The notes beneath the pieces are model-generated. The model was not told the DNA's origin. It searched no databases and saw only the letters and a list, made by a program, of their open reading frames with translations. From DATJPR01 sp963843525 (lineage in GTDB: Bacteria > Bacteroidota > Ignavibacteria > UBA10030 > UBA6906): 64,000 nucleotides of DNA. Location: NCBI GenBank assembly GCA_963843525.1, contig CAWJKM010000005.1, positions 682,001 to 746,000 of the forward strand, read 5' to 3'. Position numbers and translations under genes: made by a program. Shown here piece after piece: positions 17,552 through 27,445 of this stretch (position 1 is its first letter; every line of letters starts with the position of its first letter).

Positions 17552-18103
17552 ATGTCCCGCGCGTCAGGTTTTTCCCTCCCGGCATTCATCGTTTGCACCG
17601 GTGTAGCGCTCCTGCTCGCCGGGTGCAGCTCCTCACGACAGTCCACCAGCAGTACCTCCGAAACATCCTCCTCCGGCGAGGAGGCATTTCCCACGCCCGA
17701 TGGGTGGTTGAATTTTTCCGCGGACTCTTCGCGGAACACGCTGGCGTGGTTTGTCCGGGACGACTACGGCGCGGAGATCATTATCGAAGCGATCACCGGC
17801 GGCAGCACCGACGGTACCCCATCCGTGAACGTCAAACAACTGACGGCGCTCACCCGCGCGGTGTTTTCGATGGATACCGTAAACGGAGAGAAGGTGCTGC
17901 AGCGACCGGTAAGGGACCGGTCAGGTGGGAACGATCGGTGGACGTATATTTTGCAGAACGACGCCGGGGATCGCCTGCGGGTGGTCATCACAGCGTCGGA
18001 GCGTTTCGGAGCGCTTCGTTCTGCCACAACGGTGCTTGCCGATCAGCGTCTCGCGGAAGTCGCACGGGTGCAGGACGCGCTTCTTTCGGGTCCTGTCCCG
18101 TAA
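17552..18103 (+). CDS. Hypothetical lipoprotein
   Basis: A 183-residue protein with a lipoprotein signal (hydrophobic helix then LLLAGC, so lipidation at the Cys about residue 27) and a Ser/Thr-rich linker. A mature domain of about 140 residues follows, with no motif I recognise. GGAGAG lies about six bases before the ATG. It follows the PorV-like gene closely and ends two bases before the end of the convergent cyclase gene, so transcripts of the two strands overlap. It may be an outer-membrane partner of the PorV-like barrel. Confidence 0.7.
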   Translation: MSRASGFSLPAFIVCTGVALLLAGCSSSRQSTSSTSETSSSGEEAFPTPDGWLNFSADSSRNTLAWFVRDDYGAEIIIEAITGGSTDGTPSVNVKQLTALTRAVFSMDTVNGEKVLQRPVRDRSGGNDRWTYILQNDAGDRLRVVITASERFGALRSATTVLADQRLAEVARVQDALLSGPVP

Positions 18104-18105
18104 CC

Positions 18106-20307
18106 TCACTTCTCTTGCAGAACAACGATATCGGAGCATTCCCCCGGGCGCATTTGCGCGAACCGCGCCGCCCTGTCGCGATGAAGGAGTGTGGGGTAAT
18201 CGTTGGCGCGAAGCTGAAGTGCACGCTCAAAAGCAGCACGGGCGAGTTCCCACTGGTGTTCGTGGTACAATCGCATCCCCTCTTCATACTGGTTGAGGAA
18301 CCGGAAAACCTCGGGATCCTCAAGTCCTCCCCGTTGCGCGATCAACTCGTACACCGCTGCTGGTTCATTGCGTCCCTTCACCGTTAGCAGGTCGAGTTCC
18401 CTTCCGACGATTTCCCCCTTCACGAGGTCATACGTCCGCTTGCTGACCATGATCGATGTACGATACTCCTTGTTGGCGCCCTCCAGCCGTGAAGCGAGAT
18501 TCACGCTGTCGCCGATCACCGTATAGGCGAATTTCCCGGTCGACCCCATGTTCCCGACAATCATTTCGCCTGTGTTGATTCCCTGACGCATATGGAACGG
18601 CGGCCGGCCCGATTCCTCCCATCGCGCGTTCAAATCCTTCAACCGGTCGCGCATCACCAGAGCGCTCCTGCATGCCCTGAGGGCGTGATCCCACTGTGGA
18701 ATCGGAGCCCCCCAGAATGCCATGATCGCATCGCCCTCATACTTGTCCAGAGTGCCGTCGTGTTCGAAAATTGCGGCCGACATTGCATCGAGATACTCGT
18801 TGAGCAGTTTGACCAGCCGTTCCGGCTCCATGGACTGCGCGATCGTCGTGAATCCCTCGATATCACTGAAGAGAACAGTAAGCTCCTTCCGCTGTCCGCC
18901 GAGAGTCAGTTTCCCGGGATTGAGAATCAGCTCATCGACGACGGAAGGGTTCACGTACGTGCTGAACATCGTTTTAATGAGCGCACGCTGTCGCCGTTCC
19001 GTGACAAGATTGTAGGCTGTTGAGCCGACATAGCCGGCGATAATGGCTGCCGAGGGGCTCACGATGGACATGACAAAACTCCTGTGGACGAACAGCCACA
19101 GGGCGGCCCACAGAACCAGGCAGAGAAAGCCCGCAATAAACAGGAAACTGACCAGTTCCATCAGGACCTGCCGGCCGCGGGCACGATCACGGAGTGATGC
19201 CGTGAGGAGAAATGTCAGCATCACCAGCAGAATCACCTCCGGCACTTCCGTCAACGGACCCTGGACCCGGAGGAAGTCGTTCCGCAGGACATTCTCGATG
19301 ACGTTCGCATGGACCTCCACCCCGTACATTTGATTGTCCCCGCGTTGTCTCCCTCGCCCGATCGACACGGGAAAGAGATCCTTGTACTCCGGGAGGGTAA
19401 CACCGACCAGAACGATCTTGTTCTTGAACGTGCCGTCGTAGAGATACCCGTAGTCGGGATCGTCAAACGTGTTGGTTTCCGCGCCGGTCGACATTTCATC
19501 GACCGTGGTGAAACTCCTGTCATCAATGACGTCGTGAAAATGGTAATGGCGGAACGTCCCGTTCGGACCATAGAAGTTGATCATCATCGCCGTGGGATCG
19601 TACTTGGGAATGATCCTCCCGGCGTAGAAAAAAGACTTTCCGGAATTGACGGCAGCGGTGAGCGGGGGAAGGCCGAACACACGGTTCAGGACTGCGAAGG
19701 CAAATGTCGGTACGGAGAGGGCGGAGTCATCGGCGACATCCATCCGGTAAAACGGTGTATACAGGCGATAGATCCCGTCGGCGTCGCTTTGAATGTTCAC
19801 GAGCCCGACGGCACTGTCGACATTGAAGAAAATATTGCCGAAGTCATTCCGCAGGAGGCGACGCTCAAACCGTTCCGAGTCCTGTTCTCGTTTGCCGGCA
19901 AGAATGACGTTGTTGGTTTCCTTCAAGGCTGCGCGGAAGGTGCTGTCTCCGGCCGGGCCGTGGTTGTCCGGAGAGTCGAAGATGAGGTCGATGCCGACCG
20001 CCCGGGCACCCGCCCGGTGCAGATTTCTGATGAGGTGCGCATAATACTCCCTCGGCCACGGAAGGGGACCGGCAGGGAGCGAACGGAATGCCTCCTCGTC
20101 GATGTCCACGATAACGACATCGGACGAGTCTTTCACTTCGGTGTTTACGCCGCGGTAGAGGAAACGGTAGTCAATCGATGAGAGTTCGAGGCGTTGAAAC
20201 AGGCCGAGGTGGAAAACGCTCTCGACGGTGAGGCCGACAACGAGGATGGCGACAGAGAAGGATATCAATGCCCGCGCGAGCCATGAACGGACGGTAGTTC
20301 TGGACAT
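18106..20307 (-). CDS. CHASE2-domain adenylate/guanylate cyclase
   Basis: A 733-residue membrane sensor enzyme. An N-terminal membrane helix is followed by a periplasmic CHASE2 sensor domain (about 40-340), three closely spaced membrane helices (about 350-430), and a class III nucleotide cyclase domain (about 475-650). The cyclase domain keeps both metal Asp residues (LFSDIEGF and YEGDAIMAFWG) and the transition-state Asn/Arg in DSVNLASRLEG, so it should be active. The Lys in the DKYEGD region and the Asp in IGDSVN favour ATP, so cAMP is the likelier product. A short helical, TPR-like tail ends the protein. GTG at 20313 is an alternative start. It is the last gene of the four-gene operon starting at 24599, and converges on the lipoprotein gene. 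Confidence 0.9.
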   Translation of the reverse strand: MSRTTVRSWLARALISFSVAILVVGLTVESVFHLGLFQRLELSSIDYRFLYRGVNTEVKDSSDVVIVDIDEEAFRSLPAGPLPWPREYYAHLIRNLHRAGARAVGIDLIFDSPDNHGPAGDSTFRAALKETNNVILAGKREQDSERFERRLLRNDFGNIFFNVDSAVGLVNIQSDADGIYRLYTPFYRMDVADDSALSVPTFAFAVLNRVFGLPPLTAAVNSGKSFFYAGRIIPKYDPTAMMINFYGPNGTFRHYHFHDVIDDRSFTTVDEMSTGAETNTFDDPDYGYLYDGTFKNKIVLVGVTLPEYKDLFPVSIGRGRQRGDNQMYGVEVHANVIENVLRNDFLRVQGPLTEVPEVILLVMLTFLLTASLRDRARGRQVLMELVSFLFIAGFLCLVLWAALWLFVHRSFVMSIVSPSAAIIAGYVGSTAYNLVTERRQRALIKTMFSTYVNPSVVDELILNPGKLTLGGQRKELTVLFSDIEGFTTIAQSMEPERLVKLLNEYLDAMSAAIFEHDGTLDKYEGDAIMAFWGAPIPQWDHALRACRSALVMRDRLKDLNARWEESGRPPFHMRQGINTGEMIVGNMGSTGKFAYTVIGDSVNLASRLEGANKEYRTSIMVSKRTYDLVKGEIVGRELDLLTVKGRNEPAAVYELIAQRGGLEDPEVFRFLNQYEEGMRLYHEHQWELARAAFERALQLRANDYPTLLHRDRAARFAQMRPGECSDIVVLQEK

Positions 20308-20325
20308 GGTCACGTGCCCGGGCGA

Positions 20326-22758
20326 TTACAGTTCATATTGATAGCGCAGACTGACAAAATTCTGGTCTCCCGCTCCTGTATTCTTGAAATAACTGAGGTC
20401 GGCAATAAGTCGCATGGAATGGTAGAACGACCATTCTGCGCCGAGATCGAACACGGTGCGGCTGAAATCACCGAACGACGGGCTGATCGCCGCCTGTGTG
20501 CTCAGGATCGAAGCGATAATCTCGTACCGTCCCTGGAATGCCAGCGTGGCGTAGTTGAGCCGCTGCCGTGGTGCACCGGGGTAGGGCCCGGGCAACTGGT
20601 TATAGTTCATGGCAAGATCGATGCTCGTGGTCAGGGGGATCCTGTAGCGCGTGTCGAACGAAAGTCCGAACGTCACCGCATTCACGCTGATCCCGCGGAT
20701 TGTGGCATCCGACCGGTCTGAAGAAGCGACGTTCACCGAGACGGTATGATCGTTCCCCAGCATCGGGAAATCGTACGACGATTGAAGAAAGATGCGGTTC
20801 GTCACATCGCTGATGGAGTTCAGCGAATCCTCGTTTAATCCGTTCGAATTATCATACCTGTTGTACCCGACCGTGATCGAAGGGAATGCTCTCCTGGGGG
20901 CGTAGGTCACGGCAGCGGTCACCGTCGAATAGATCGTGGTCGCGACCTTCGTATGGGACGTGTTATCCTGCAGACGCTCATACCCCGCCGTCAACAGGAG
21001 GGAATTGTCGACGAGGCGGACCCGATCGTTGACGTTGTACCCCTGAATGTCCTTGCGAAGGAAGGATTGTCCGAACGATGTATAGTCGCTTCCACGGTAG
21101 AGGTACGTGAACTTGAAAACATTGTCGAAGTAGTTCAGCTGCATCGATGCTTCGCCTGCAGCCGTGCTCAAGCGTCGGAGAGAGAGCGGGCGGAGATTCT
21201 CGTTGACGGTAATGAATTTGGAAAGGACGTCGCGCACCTGGCGAACTGACGATGAGTCGCCCGGAAAGAGCTCGGCGATGCGCTCGTCCGTGATGGTTCC
21301 AGAGGAGATGTCACTGTTGTAGGCGCTGAACGCGCCCTGCGCGGCGAGTTCAATCCGGCGGTTGTCGAGGCGTGTCATCATATCCATTCCGAGCACCAGG
21401 TTCTCCTGAGGCCGGGAACCGGTGACGATGGATCCCATATCGTCCTTTGATTTCATCCAGGTGAATCCCACCTGCCAGGTTTCACCCGATCCGAAGCTCG
21501 GCCGGATTGCGAAGAGGTCGCGCTGATAGGTCCCGTAATCAAATTGTCCCCACAGGCCCGGACTGATCTGTGCATAGGCGGCGGAAGGGTTTGCAGTCTG
21601 CGTTGCGGCAAGAAGGGAGTCGGGGATCGTGGACACCAACCGGCCTTCGATCGCACGCGTCGTTTGCCCGCTGGATACCTGCAGGTTGAAGACGCCCAGG
21701 GACAGGGCGGCATGGACGCCCCGGATCCGTTTGCCGCTCAGAATCAGATCGGGAAACGAGGGCGTGAGATCGCCGTATCCGGCGCGTCCCCACGGGGACT
21801 CCACGCCGAGGAAATACCTGTTCTGCGGCTGCCGGTCGCTCTCCTCATCCGATGTGAGAAATGCATTTGCCACAAACCGCCACGGACCATACGTCACTCT
21901 TCCGCGGATCGATCCGCGGTTGTACCACGTGCCGAGCGAGTCGACCTGCTCATGGCGTGATTCCAGGGCCACCGATGCGGTATAGGATGCACGTCCGGGC
22001 TGCGGCACTGCCGCAAGATTCGCCCCTGTCACGTTGAACGAAAATGACGCCGAGGAATGGACCTCGCCTGAACGGGTAAACAACCAGACGACAACCCGGT
22101 GGGCTCCCGGCGCAAGCGAGAGACCGGTGTTTTCCGGAGAAACAACTCCGACATCGCCACTGAGAATGACTTTGGGCGTAATGTCCGCCCCGTCGAAATA
22201 GACGCGTGTGGCGGCGCGATCCACCACGCTGTCGGCGCGGAGGAGAGAAAAGGAAATGACGATATCCGCCGGCGCAAGGGGAATGTCCGCTTCCGGGCTC
22301 AGAAAAATCACCTGTTGCTGGGCCGTCGCAGCAGACGGGACGGCGATCCGGATGGTCCGTTGCGGAGGGACGCTGAAAGGATCATTCGAATCGCTGAACG
22401 GGTAGGTTTCGTACTTCCCGTTCGTCAACACAAAAACGATGTAAAACTCCAGGGAGGGCGAAACGACGGTTGATGCGGGAAGCGTGACGGTCGCGCGGGT
22501 CCCCTCGATGTCCATGTCGGCCCGGCGATAGTCGCTTTCGCCGAAGGGGCGGTACACAATCACGGCGTGGTCAATCCCCTCGGTGTTCGTCAGCGAGGCG
22601 GTGATGGTGAGCGGTTTTCCCGCCGGGGCTTCCGTGGGGACCAGCGTCGAGATTCGGGTCGAAACCTGTGCGTGCAAAGGCCGGGCGACAGCCGAGAGGA
22701 TCACACACAGCAACGCAAAGGCAATCGCAGTTGCGGACCGGAGGAGGAGGAGGTTCAT
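20326..22758 (-). CDS. Large outer-membrane protein with N-terminal Ig-like domains
   Basis: An 810-residue exported protein. After the signal peptide come about 220 residues with Ig/fibronectin-like beta pattern (LVPTEAPAGKPLTITASL, then a second similar unit). About 550 residues of alternating beta strands follow, ending in FVSLRYQYEL, a typical outer-membrane barrel terminus. GAAGGGACCG precedes the ATG. It sits between the FecR protein gene and the CHASE2 cyclase gene and shares their transcript. I suggest it is the surface component that passes a signal or ligand to the FecR protein, but sequence alone does not show this. I do not recognise a named family. Confidence 0.75.
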   Translation of the reverse strand: MNLLLLRSATAIAFALLCVILSAVARPLHAQVSTRISTLVPTEAPAGKPLTITASLTNTEGIDHAVIVYRPFGESDYRRADMDIEGTRATVTLPASTVVSPSLEFYIVFVLTNGKYETYPFSDSNDPFSVPPQRTIRIAVPSAATAQQQVIFLSPEADIPLAPADIVISFSLLRADSVVDRAATRVYFDGADITPKVILSGDVGVVSPENTGLSLAPGAHRVVVWLFTRSGEVHSSASFSFNVTGANLAAVPQPGRASYTASVALESRHEQVDSLGTWYNRGSIRGRVTYGPWRFVANAFLTSDEESDRQPQNRYFLGVESPWGRAGYGDLTPSFPDLILSGKRIRGVHAALSLGVFNLQVSSGQTTRAIEGRLVSTIPDSLLAATQTANPSAAYAQISPGLWGQFDYGTYQRDLFAIRPSFGSGETWQVGFTWMKSKDDMGSIVTGSRPQENLVLGMDMMTRLDNRRIELAAQGAFSAYNSDISSGTITDERIAELFPGDSSSVRQVRDVLSKFITVNENLRPLSLRRLSTAAGEASMQLNYFDNVFKFTYLYRGSDYTSFGQSFLRKDIQGYNVNDRVRLVDNSLLLTAGYERLQDNTSHTKVATTIYSTVTAAVTYAPRRAFPSITVGYNRYDNSNGLNEDSLNSISDVTNRIFLQSSYDFPMLGNDHTVSVNVASSDRSDATIRGISVNAVTFGLSFDTRYRIPLTTSIDLAMNYNQLPGPYPGAPRQRLNYATLAFQGRYEIIASILSTQAAISPSFGDFSRTVFDLGAEWSFYHSMRLIADLSYFKNTGAGDQNFVSLRYQYEL

Positions 22759-22796
22759 CGGTCCCTTCAGTCATAGTGATAAGAGAATATCGATTA

Positions 22797-23489
22797 TCAA
22801 TCGCGATACTCAATGTGCAGGCGCTTCGAGCGTCCTTCACGATCGTGCAACTCGAACTGGAGTGTCTTCTGTGCGTCACCCCTCATTGCATTCTCTGCAT
22901 TCTGGCGCTCGTTCGCGGTGCTTTGGCGGCTGAAGAACGTACCATTTGGTAGGGAAATGCCAGTTGAGCCGGCAGTGACATCAAACGACTGGTTGGACTT
23001 GAGGTTTGTAAAATGAACGGTCCCTTCAAGGATGACGAGAGTGTCGCCGGCCGCACTGCTCGTGAAGGCGCCTCCCGTCCCGCGAATGGACGCCACGGAT
23101 GTCGGGGAGGTGAAACGAAACTCTTCGCCCCGGCGCTGCTTCTGCACGGTGAACCCGATGACGCCCATACGGACATCGATCGATTTGGAGAACTCCGACC
23201 CGTTCAGCGATCCGGTGACGATGACCTCCGATAATTCGCGGACCCGGACGAGACTATTATCCATGAATTTAATGATTGCCATGGATTTTGCGCCGGTCTT
23301 CACCCGGTCACCCGAAGCAAGAGTCTCTCCCTTTTTCGCCGGCTTCCATGCCTTCCCGATATCCATTCTCGAGACGTCGGCGATGACTTTGCTCAGAAGG
23401 CCGATGGTGAGATCTGCAGGCTCAGCCGACGTGGCCGTTTCTCCCATCAGGGAGAGCAACGCAATGAGGATAAGGACGAGGCGTGTCAT
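22797..23489 (-). CDS. FecR-domain secreted protein
   Basis: A 230-residue periplasmic protein with a signal peptide and one FecR domain (about 30-180). The domain is recognised by GDRVKTGAKSMAIIKFMDNSLVRV, the FTSPTSVASIRGT stretch and a ILEGTVHF strand. Unlike the classical FecR, there is no N-terminal cytoplasmic anti-sigma domain or membrane helix, so it is a free periplasmic module. The start at 23489 fits the signal peptide; the open frame extends five codons upstream. FecR domains are known to occur with CHASE2 cyclases, and here both lie in one operon with an outer-membrane protein, which suggests the FecR module relays a surface signal to CHASE2. Confidence 0.85.
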   Translation of the reverse strand: MTRLVLILIALLSLMGETATSAEPADLTIGLLSKVIADVSRMDIGKAWKPAKKGETLASGDRVKTGAKSMAIIKFMDNSLVRVRELSEVIVTGSLNGSEFSKSIDVRMGVIGFTVQKQRRGEEFRFTSPTSVASIRGTGGAFTSSAAGDTLVILEGTVHFTNLKSNQSFDVTAGSTGISLPNGTFFSRQSTANERQNAENAMRGDAQKTLQFELHDREGRSKRLHIEYRD

Positions 23490-23510
23490 GGGATTTTCTC
23501 TCAAGTGCGA

Positions 23511-24599
23511 TTACTCAAGCCCTGCCGACTGCACGGCATCGGGATGCGTCCGGAAATACTTGAGAATTTCAAGAAGCTCGCTCGACTGGATGGCCGCCCC
23601 GTTCAGACGAATGGAGCCGGTAAAAGACAAACCCTCCGACCGGATCTGGTCGAAAAGCGGTTTGTACTTTGCATCCAGCGTGAGCTCGAGCTCATCGAGC
23701 AACGATGAGACGGCCGATGGTCCCGACTCGACGGTAAACGAACGCAACGAACTCTTCAGGAGCGAGTTCCGTCCGCCGAGAGCCCGGACCTCTCCTTCAA
23801 CATACCAGACATACGTGTGGCCGGGTTGCAGCGACCGTACTCCGCCCGAAGGGAACTGAAACGACGGCGTGGTCGTCTCCTGTGTCACCAGCGGGACGCC
23901 CTGGGCAGCTTCCTCCAGGCTTGATTGTCCCGGGAGCATTTCAAAGATGGAAATCTTTGACTGCGCTCCGTCGAACATCCACTGGAAAAGAGGGAGCTGA
24001 CTGACGTGCTGGTCGCCGTCGCTCGGGAAGAACAGCTCCACGGAAGACGGGTTGGTCAGGAGCAGGGAGAACCCATCTCCCGCCTCAGACGATACCGGGA
24101 AAATCTCCCGCACGGTAATCGTGAAGGTGTACGTTCCTGCGGGCAGCTGCCCGCTGGGGAGGGAAACGTCCTGAAACACTCGCTTCACATCGGGGTTCCA
24201 TTCGGAGGACGAGTCCTGAATCCCCTTCCCCGGGCCGAAGTCAAGATTCGTAAACGTCCGGGATCCCTGGACAACAAAAGATTTGGATACTATCTTGAGC
24301 GGCGGCGGATCGGTCCATTGTTCCCCCGAGCTGAGAACCACCTTCGAAAGCTCCACTGTCGCCACCGCAACAATGGTACTCCCGCCCGGAGCCGTAATGT
24401 CCACGCTGAAAAACCATTGCGGCGTGGAAGATTTCGTGAAGTCAATATCGCTCAGCGAGAGTACATTAATGGGAGCGTAGGCGACCTTGACAATGATCCC
24501 CTGTGCGGGGGACGGTGTGGCCGAGAAGGCGAGGAGAACCGCCGTGGCGACCACCAGCGCCGCAACGCCGTTTGCGAAGAAGTTACCACCTCTGTTCAT
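23511..24599 (-). CDS. Secreted hypothetical protein, first gene of FecR/CHASE2 operon
   Basis: A 362-residue exported protein with a signal peptide ending near SPAQG. Its body is beta-rich and contains stretches typical of Ig-like or fibronectin-like domains (FELFFPSDG-type turn, LQPGHTYVWYVEG), with no catalytic motif. The last 50 residues are helical. AAGGAG precedes the ATG with ideal spacing. It leads the minus-strand operon FecR protein - outer-membrane protein - CHASE2 cyclase, so it may be a surface or periplasmic adaptor in that system. No named family is recognised. Confidence 0.75.
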   Translation of the reverse strand: MNRGGNFFANGVAALVVATAVLLAFSATPSPAQGIIVKVAYAPINVLSLSDIDFTKSSTPQWFFSVDITAPGGSTIVAVATVELSKVVLSSGEQWTDPPPLKIVSKSFVVQGSRTFTNLDFGPGKGIQDSSSEWNPDVKRVFQDVSLPSGQLPAGTYTFTITVREIFPVSSEAGDGFSLLLTNPSSVELFFPSDGDQHVSQLPLFQWMFDGAQSKISIFEMLPGQSSLEEAAQGVPLVTQETTTPSFQFPSGGVRSLQPGHTYVWYVEGEVRALGGRNSLLKSSLRSFTVESGPSAVSSLLDELELTLDAKYKPLFDQIRSEGLSFTGSIRLNGAAIQSSELLEILKYFRTHPDAVQSAGLE

Positions 24600-24750
24600 G
24601 TCGACTCCTTTCGCAGGAAGAGCGCACCGGTGCGGTCTTCCACAGGTAATCCACTGCGCTGAACTTTCCGATTTCACCAGATCCTGATAACCCTTTGCGG
24701 CCCGCCGGTGGCAAACCGCCCCTGCCATCGTTCCACGAAATCAGAGAAAA

Positions 24751-24779
24751 AGTATACGAAATCGGCTGAAGTGTTGCAA
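24751..24779 (-). promoter_or_regulatory. Promoter of the FecR/CHASE2 operon
   Basis: On the minus strand, TTGCAA (24779-24774) and TATACT (24756-24751) are separated by 17 bases. The transcript would have a leader of about 145 bases before the first gene at 24599. Confidence 0.6.
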
Positions 24780-24804
24780 TTTCCAGGTTTGATCTGACGG
24801 CACG

Positions 24805-26124
24805 TCAGAAATGCACTATGTCATTGTACAGAACAAATGCCATGAATGCCAGAAGCAACACGAAGCCGGCACGTTGAAGGCCGAGCTTCACGCCAATGGG
24901 GACCTCACGACGGAAGATCACCTCGTACACGAGGAACGCAAGGTGTCCTCCATCGAGCGCCGGGAAGGGTAAGATATTGAGAATCGCGAGACTTACGCTC
25001 AGCAATGCCATGAAACCCAGGAACGCGGCCCAGCCCATCTCCGCCGATTGTGTCGCCATTTGTGCGATCTTGATGGGACCGCCGACAGACTGACTGAACG
25101 GAGTCTTCCCGGTGATCACCTGCCAGATTTGCTTGACAAAGAGGACCGCGACGTCGCCAATCTCCTTCACTCCCTTGGGTAACGCCTCGAGGAGCGTGTA
25201 GCGAATCTGCTTGATGGGGCCGACATAGCGAATGCCGAAGAAGATCCCGATGCGCCCGTCCCGTGACGGCACAGTGGATCCTTTCATCACAACAGTATCA
25301 CGCCGCCACTCGACAGCGACTTCCTTGCCGGCGTTTGCTTCTACGATGTCCCGGACCTTTTGCTGGTCCAGGCCGATCGGGGTGCCGTTCAGAGAAAGAA
25401 GCACATCGCCCGGCTTCAGGCCGAGTTTGTCCGCCGGCTTTCCCGGGTCAACGGACCCGATGGTCATTTCGGAACTGTCAGGAATCAGGCCCAGCGGATC
25501 GGTCGATGTATCTTTCAGCAATGATCTGGAAAGGAGAAGCTGACGCTGTTCCGTCCCGCGCTGGACAAGAAACGTCACATCCTGGTTCAGGGAAGCCACC
25601 AGGGCATCGGAATACATTGCTTCCCAGGTGGTCACCGGCTCGCCGTTGACCGCGAGGATTCTGTCGCCAACCTGGAAGCCCGCCGAGGCGCCCGGGCTTT
25701 TTTCCGCCACATACCCAACGGTGGTCGTCTCGCGGACGACCGAACCCTGGACGTAATTGATCCCCCAGAAGATCACAATGGCGAGGAGGATGTTCATGAT
25801 GACGCCGGCGGAGATGACAATCATTCTCTGCCAGATAGGCTTCGCGCGAAACTCCCAGGGTTCCGGCGGCTTTTCCAGGAAGTCCGTGTCAAAACTCTCG
25901 TCAATCATGCCGGCGATCTTTACGTAGCCACCGATCGGTATCCAGGAAACGCAGTAGTCGGTTTCACCAATCTGCTTTCCGAACGCCCGCGGCGGAAAGC
26001 CGATGGAAAAGCGGTCGACCCGCATCCGGAAAATCTTCGCGGCAATGAAATGTCCGAATTCATGAACAAAAACGAGTACTCCGAGAGTCACGACGAAATA
26101 CAGGATGGTCATCAGAAATTGCAT
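24805..26124 (-). CDS. rseP: RIP metalloprotease RseP (site-2 protease)
   Basis: A 439-residue inner-membrane zinc protease that cuts anti-sigma factors and other membrane proteins within the bilayer. HEFGH is in the first membrane helix (about residues 18-22); the second motif region (ILPFPALDGGH) lies near the C-terminus and holds the third ligand. Two PDZ domains sit between. The start at 26124 places HEFGH in the first helix as in the family; MTILYF at 26112 is a possible alternative. dxr lies 13 bases upstream on the same strand, a common order. A small stem (CTGACG/CGTCAG, 24794-24808) overlaps the stop codon but has no T-run. Confidence 0.95.
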   Translation of the reverse strand: MQFLMTILYFVVTLGVLVFVHEFGHFIAAKIFRMRVDRFSIGFPPRAFGKQIGETDYCVSWIPIGGYVKIAGMIDESFDTDFLEKPPEPWEFRAKPIWQRMIVISAGVIMNILLAIVIFWGINYVQGSVVRETTTVGYVAEKSPGASAGFQVGDRILAVNGEPVTTWEAMYSDALVASLNQDVTFLVQRGTEQRQLLLSRSLLKDTSTDPLGLIPDSSEMTIGSVDPGKPADKLGLKPGDVLLSLNGTPIGLDQQKVRDIVEANAGKEVAVEWRRDTVVMKGSTVPSRDGRIGIFFGIRYVGPIKQIRYTLLEALPKGVKEIGDVAVLFVKQIWQVITGKTPFSQSVGGPIKIAQMATQSAEMGWAAFLGFMALLSVSLAILNILPFPALDGGHLAFLVYEVIFRREVPIGVKLGLQRAGFVLLLAFMAFVLYNDIVHF

Positions 26125-26137
26125 GGAGAGTGATCCC

Positions 26138-27301
26138 TCAAGAGTGCAAATGGACGGCTGAAATTCGGTGTTCGACGCCACTACGCGTTATCCGGTCCAC
26201 TTCCAGAAGATCGTCCAGCATCGGGTGAGCGATGGGAACATGGTCACTTAACGCGCTGTGAATCAATGCCGGGATATCGGAGAAAGAGATCCGGCCGTGC
26301 AGAAACATCTGGACTGCAACCTCATTGGCTGCATTGAGGACCGTGGGTGCACTCCCCCCGGCCATGAGAGCATCATAGGCAAGAGAAAGGCACCGGAATT
26401 TCGCGGTATCCGGCACCGAGAACGTGAGATTCCTGTAATGCGTGAAGTCAAGTTTCTGCGACATCGTCGCAACCCGCTCCGGATGGGTCAGGGCATATTG
26501 AATGGGGATCCTCATGTCCGGTGCGCCAAGCTGTGCCTTGATCGAGCCGTCGACGAATTCAACCATCGAGTGGATGACCGATTGAGGATGGATGATCACC
26601 TCGATCCGTTCCTTTGGCAGTCCGAACAACCAGTAGGCCTCGATGACTTCGAGCCCCTTGTTCATCAACGTGGCCGAATCGATGGTGATCTTGTTTCCCA
26701 TGCGCCACGTGGGATGTGCAAGGGCCTGCTCCTTGGTAATGTGGCGGAACTCTTCGACCGGAAGATCACGAAACGGCCCGCCGGAGGCGGTGAGAATCAG
26801 CCGCCGGATATTTTTGATTTCCTCCCCCTGTAAACATTGCATGATCGCACTGTGTTCACTATCTATCGGGAGGAGATCTACGCCCCGTTCTTTCACGGCG
26901 TTCATGATCAATTCACCGGCGACAACAAGAGTCTCCTTGTTGGCGAGAGCGATGCGCTTTCCGGCTTCGATCGCACGCAACGTCGGTACCAGACCAACAA
27001 ACCCGACGAGCGCGTTGATCACGAGGTCCACCTCCGGTCTCTGGACAGCTTCGACGAGACCGTATTCACCCACAAGAACCTCTACAGAACCATCTATCGA
27101 ATCGCGGAGGTTCTCTGCTGACGAACGATCTGACACCACAACCAGTTTTGGGTGGAATCGCGATATCTGCTCCCTCAGAAGGGAGATATTGCGGTGCACG
27201 GTAAGGACATTCACGCGAAAACGGTCTGGAAGAGCGGCTATAACCTCGAGACTGTTCCGCCCTATGGAGCCCGTTGACCCGAGAATTGCTATATTCGTCA
27301 T
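26138..27301 (-). CDS. dxr: 1-deoxy-D-xylulose 5-phosphate reductoisomerase
   Basis: A 387-residue cytoplasmic enzyme that makes 2-C-methyl-D-erythritol 4-phosphate with NADPH, the first committed step of the non-mevalonate isoprenoid pathway. The N-terminus has the NADPH motif LGSTGSIG. Metal and substrate residues occur in LLPIDSEHSA and the Ser/Asn/Lys set of TMNKGLEVIEA. The start at 27301 gives the standard N-terminus; longer frames run into the divergent promoter region. It is followed by rseP. Upstream, a 144-base gap separates it from the divergent TPR gene. Confidence 0.97.
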   Translation of the reverse strand: MTNIAILGSTGSIGRNSLEVIAALPDRFRVNVLTVHRNISLLREQISRFHPKLVVVSDRSSAENLRDSIDGSVEVLVGEYGLVEAVQRPEVDLVINALVGFVGLVPTLRAIEAGKRIALANKETLVVAGELIMNAVKERGVDLLPIDSEHSAIMQCLQGEEIKNIRRLILTASGGPFRDLPVEEFRHITKEQALAHPTWRMGNKITIDSATLMNKGLEVIEAYWLFGLPKERIEVIIHPQSVIHSMVEFVDGSIKAQLGAPDMRIPIQYALTHPERVATMSQKLDFTHYRNLTFSVPDTAKFRCLSLAYDALMAGGSAPTVLNAANEVAVQMFLHGRISFSDIPALIHSALSDHVPIAHPMLDDLLEVDRITRSGVEHRISAVHLHS

Positions 27302-27445
27302 GGGTTTGCAGTAGTCCGTTATTGGACTGAATGTTCTAAGGTACGTAACCGCAATCTGTTTCGCAATGAACGCGGCAGGGGATGTATTGAAATCCTTTGT
27401 GTCTGAAGGCATTTATTCCTTAATTACAACGGTAACAGGATTCTC

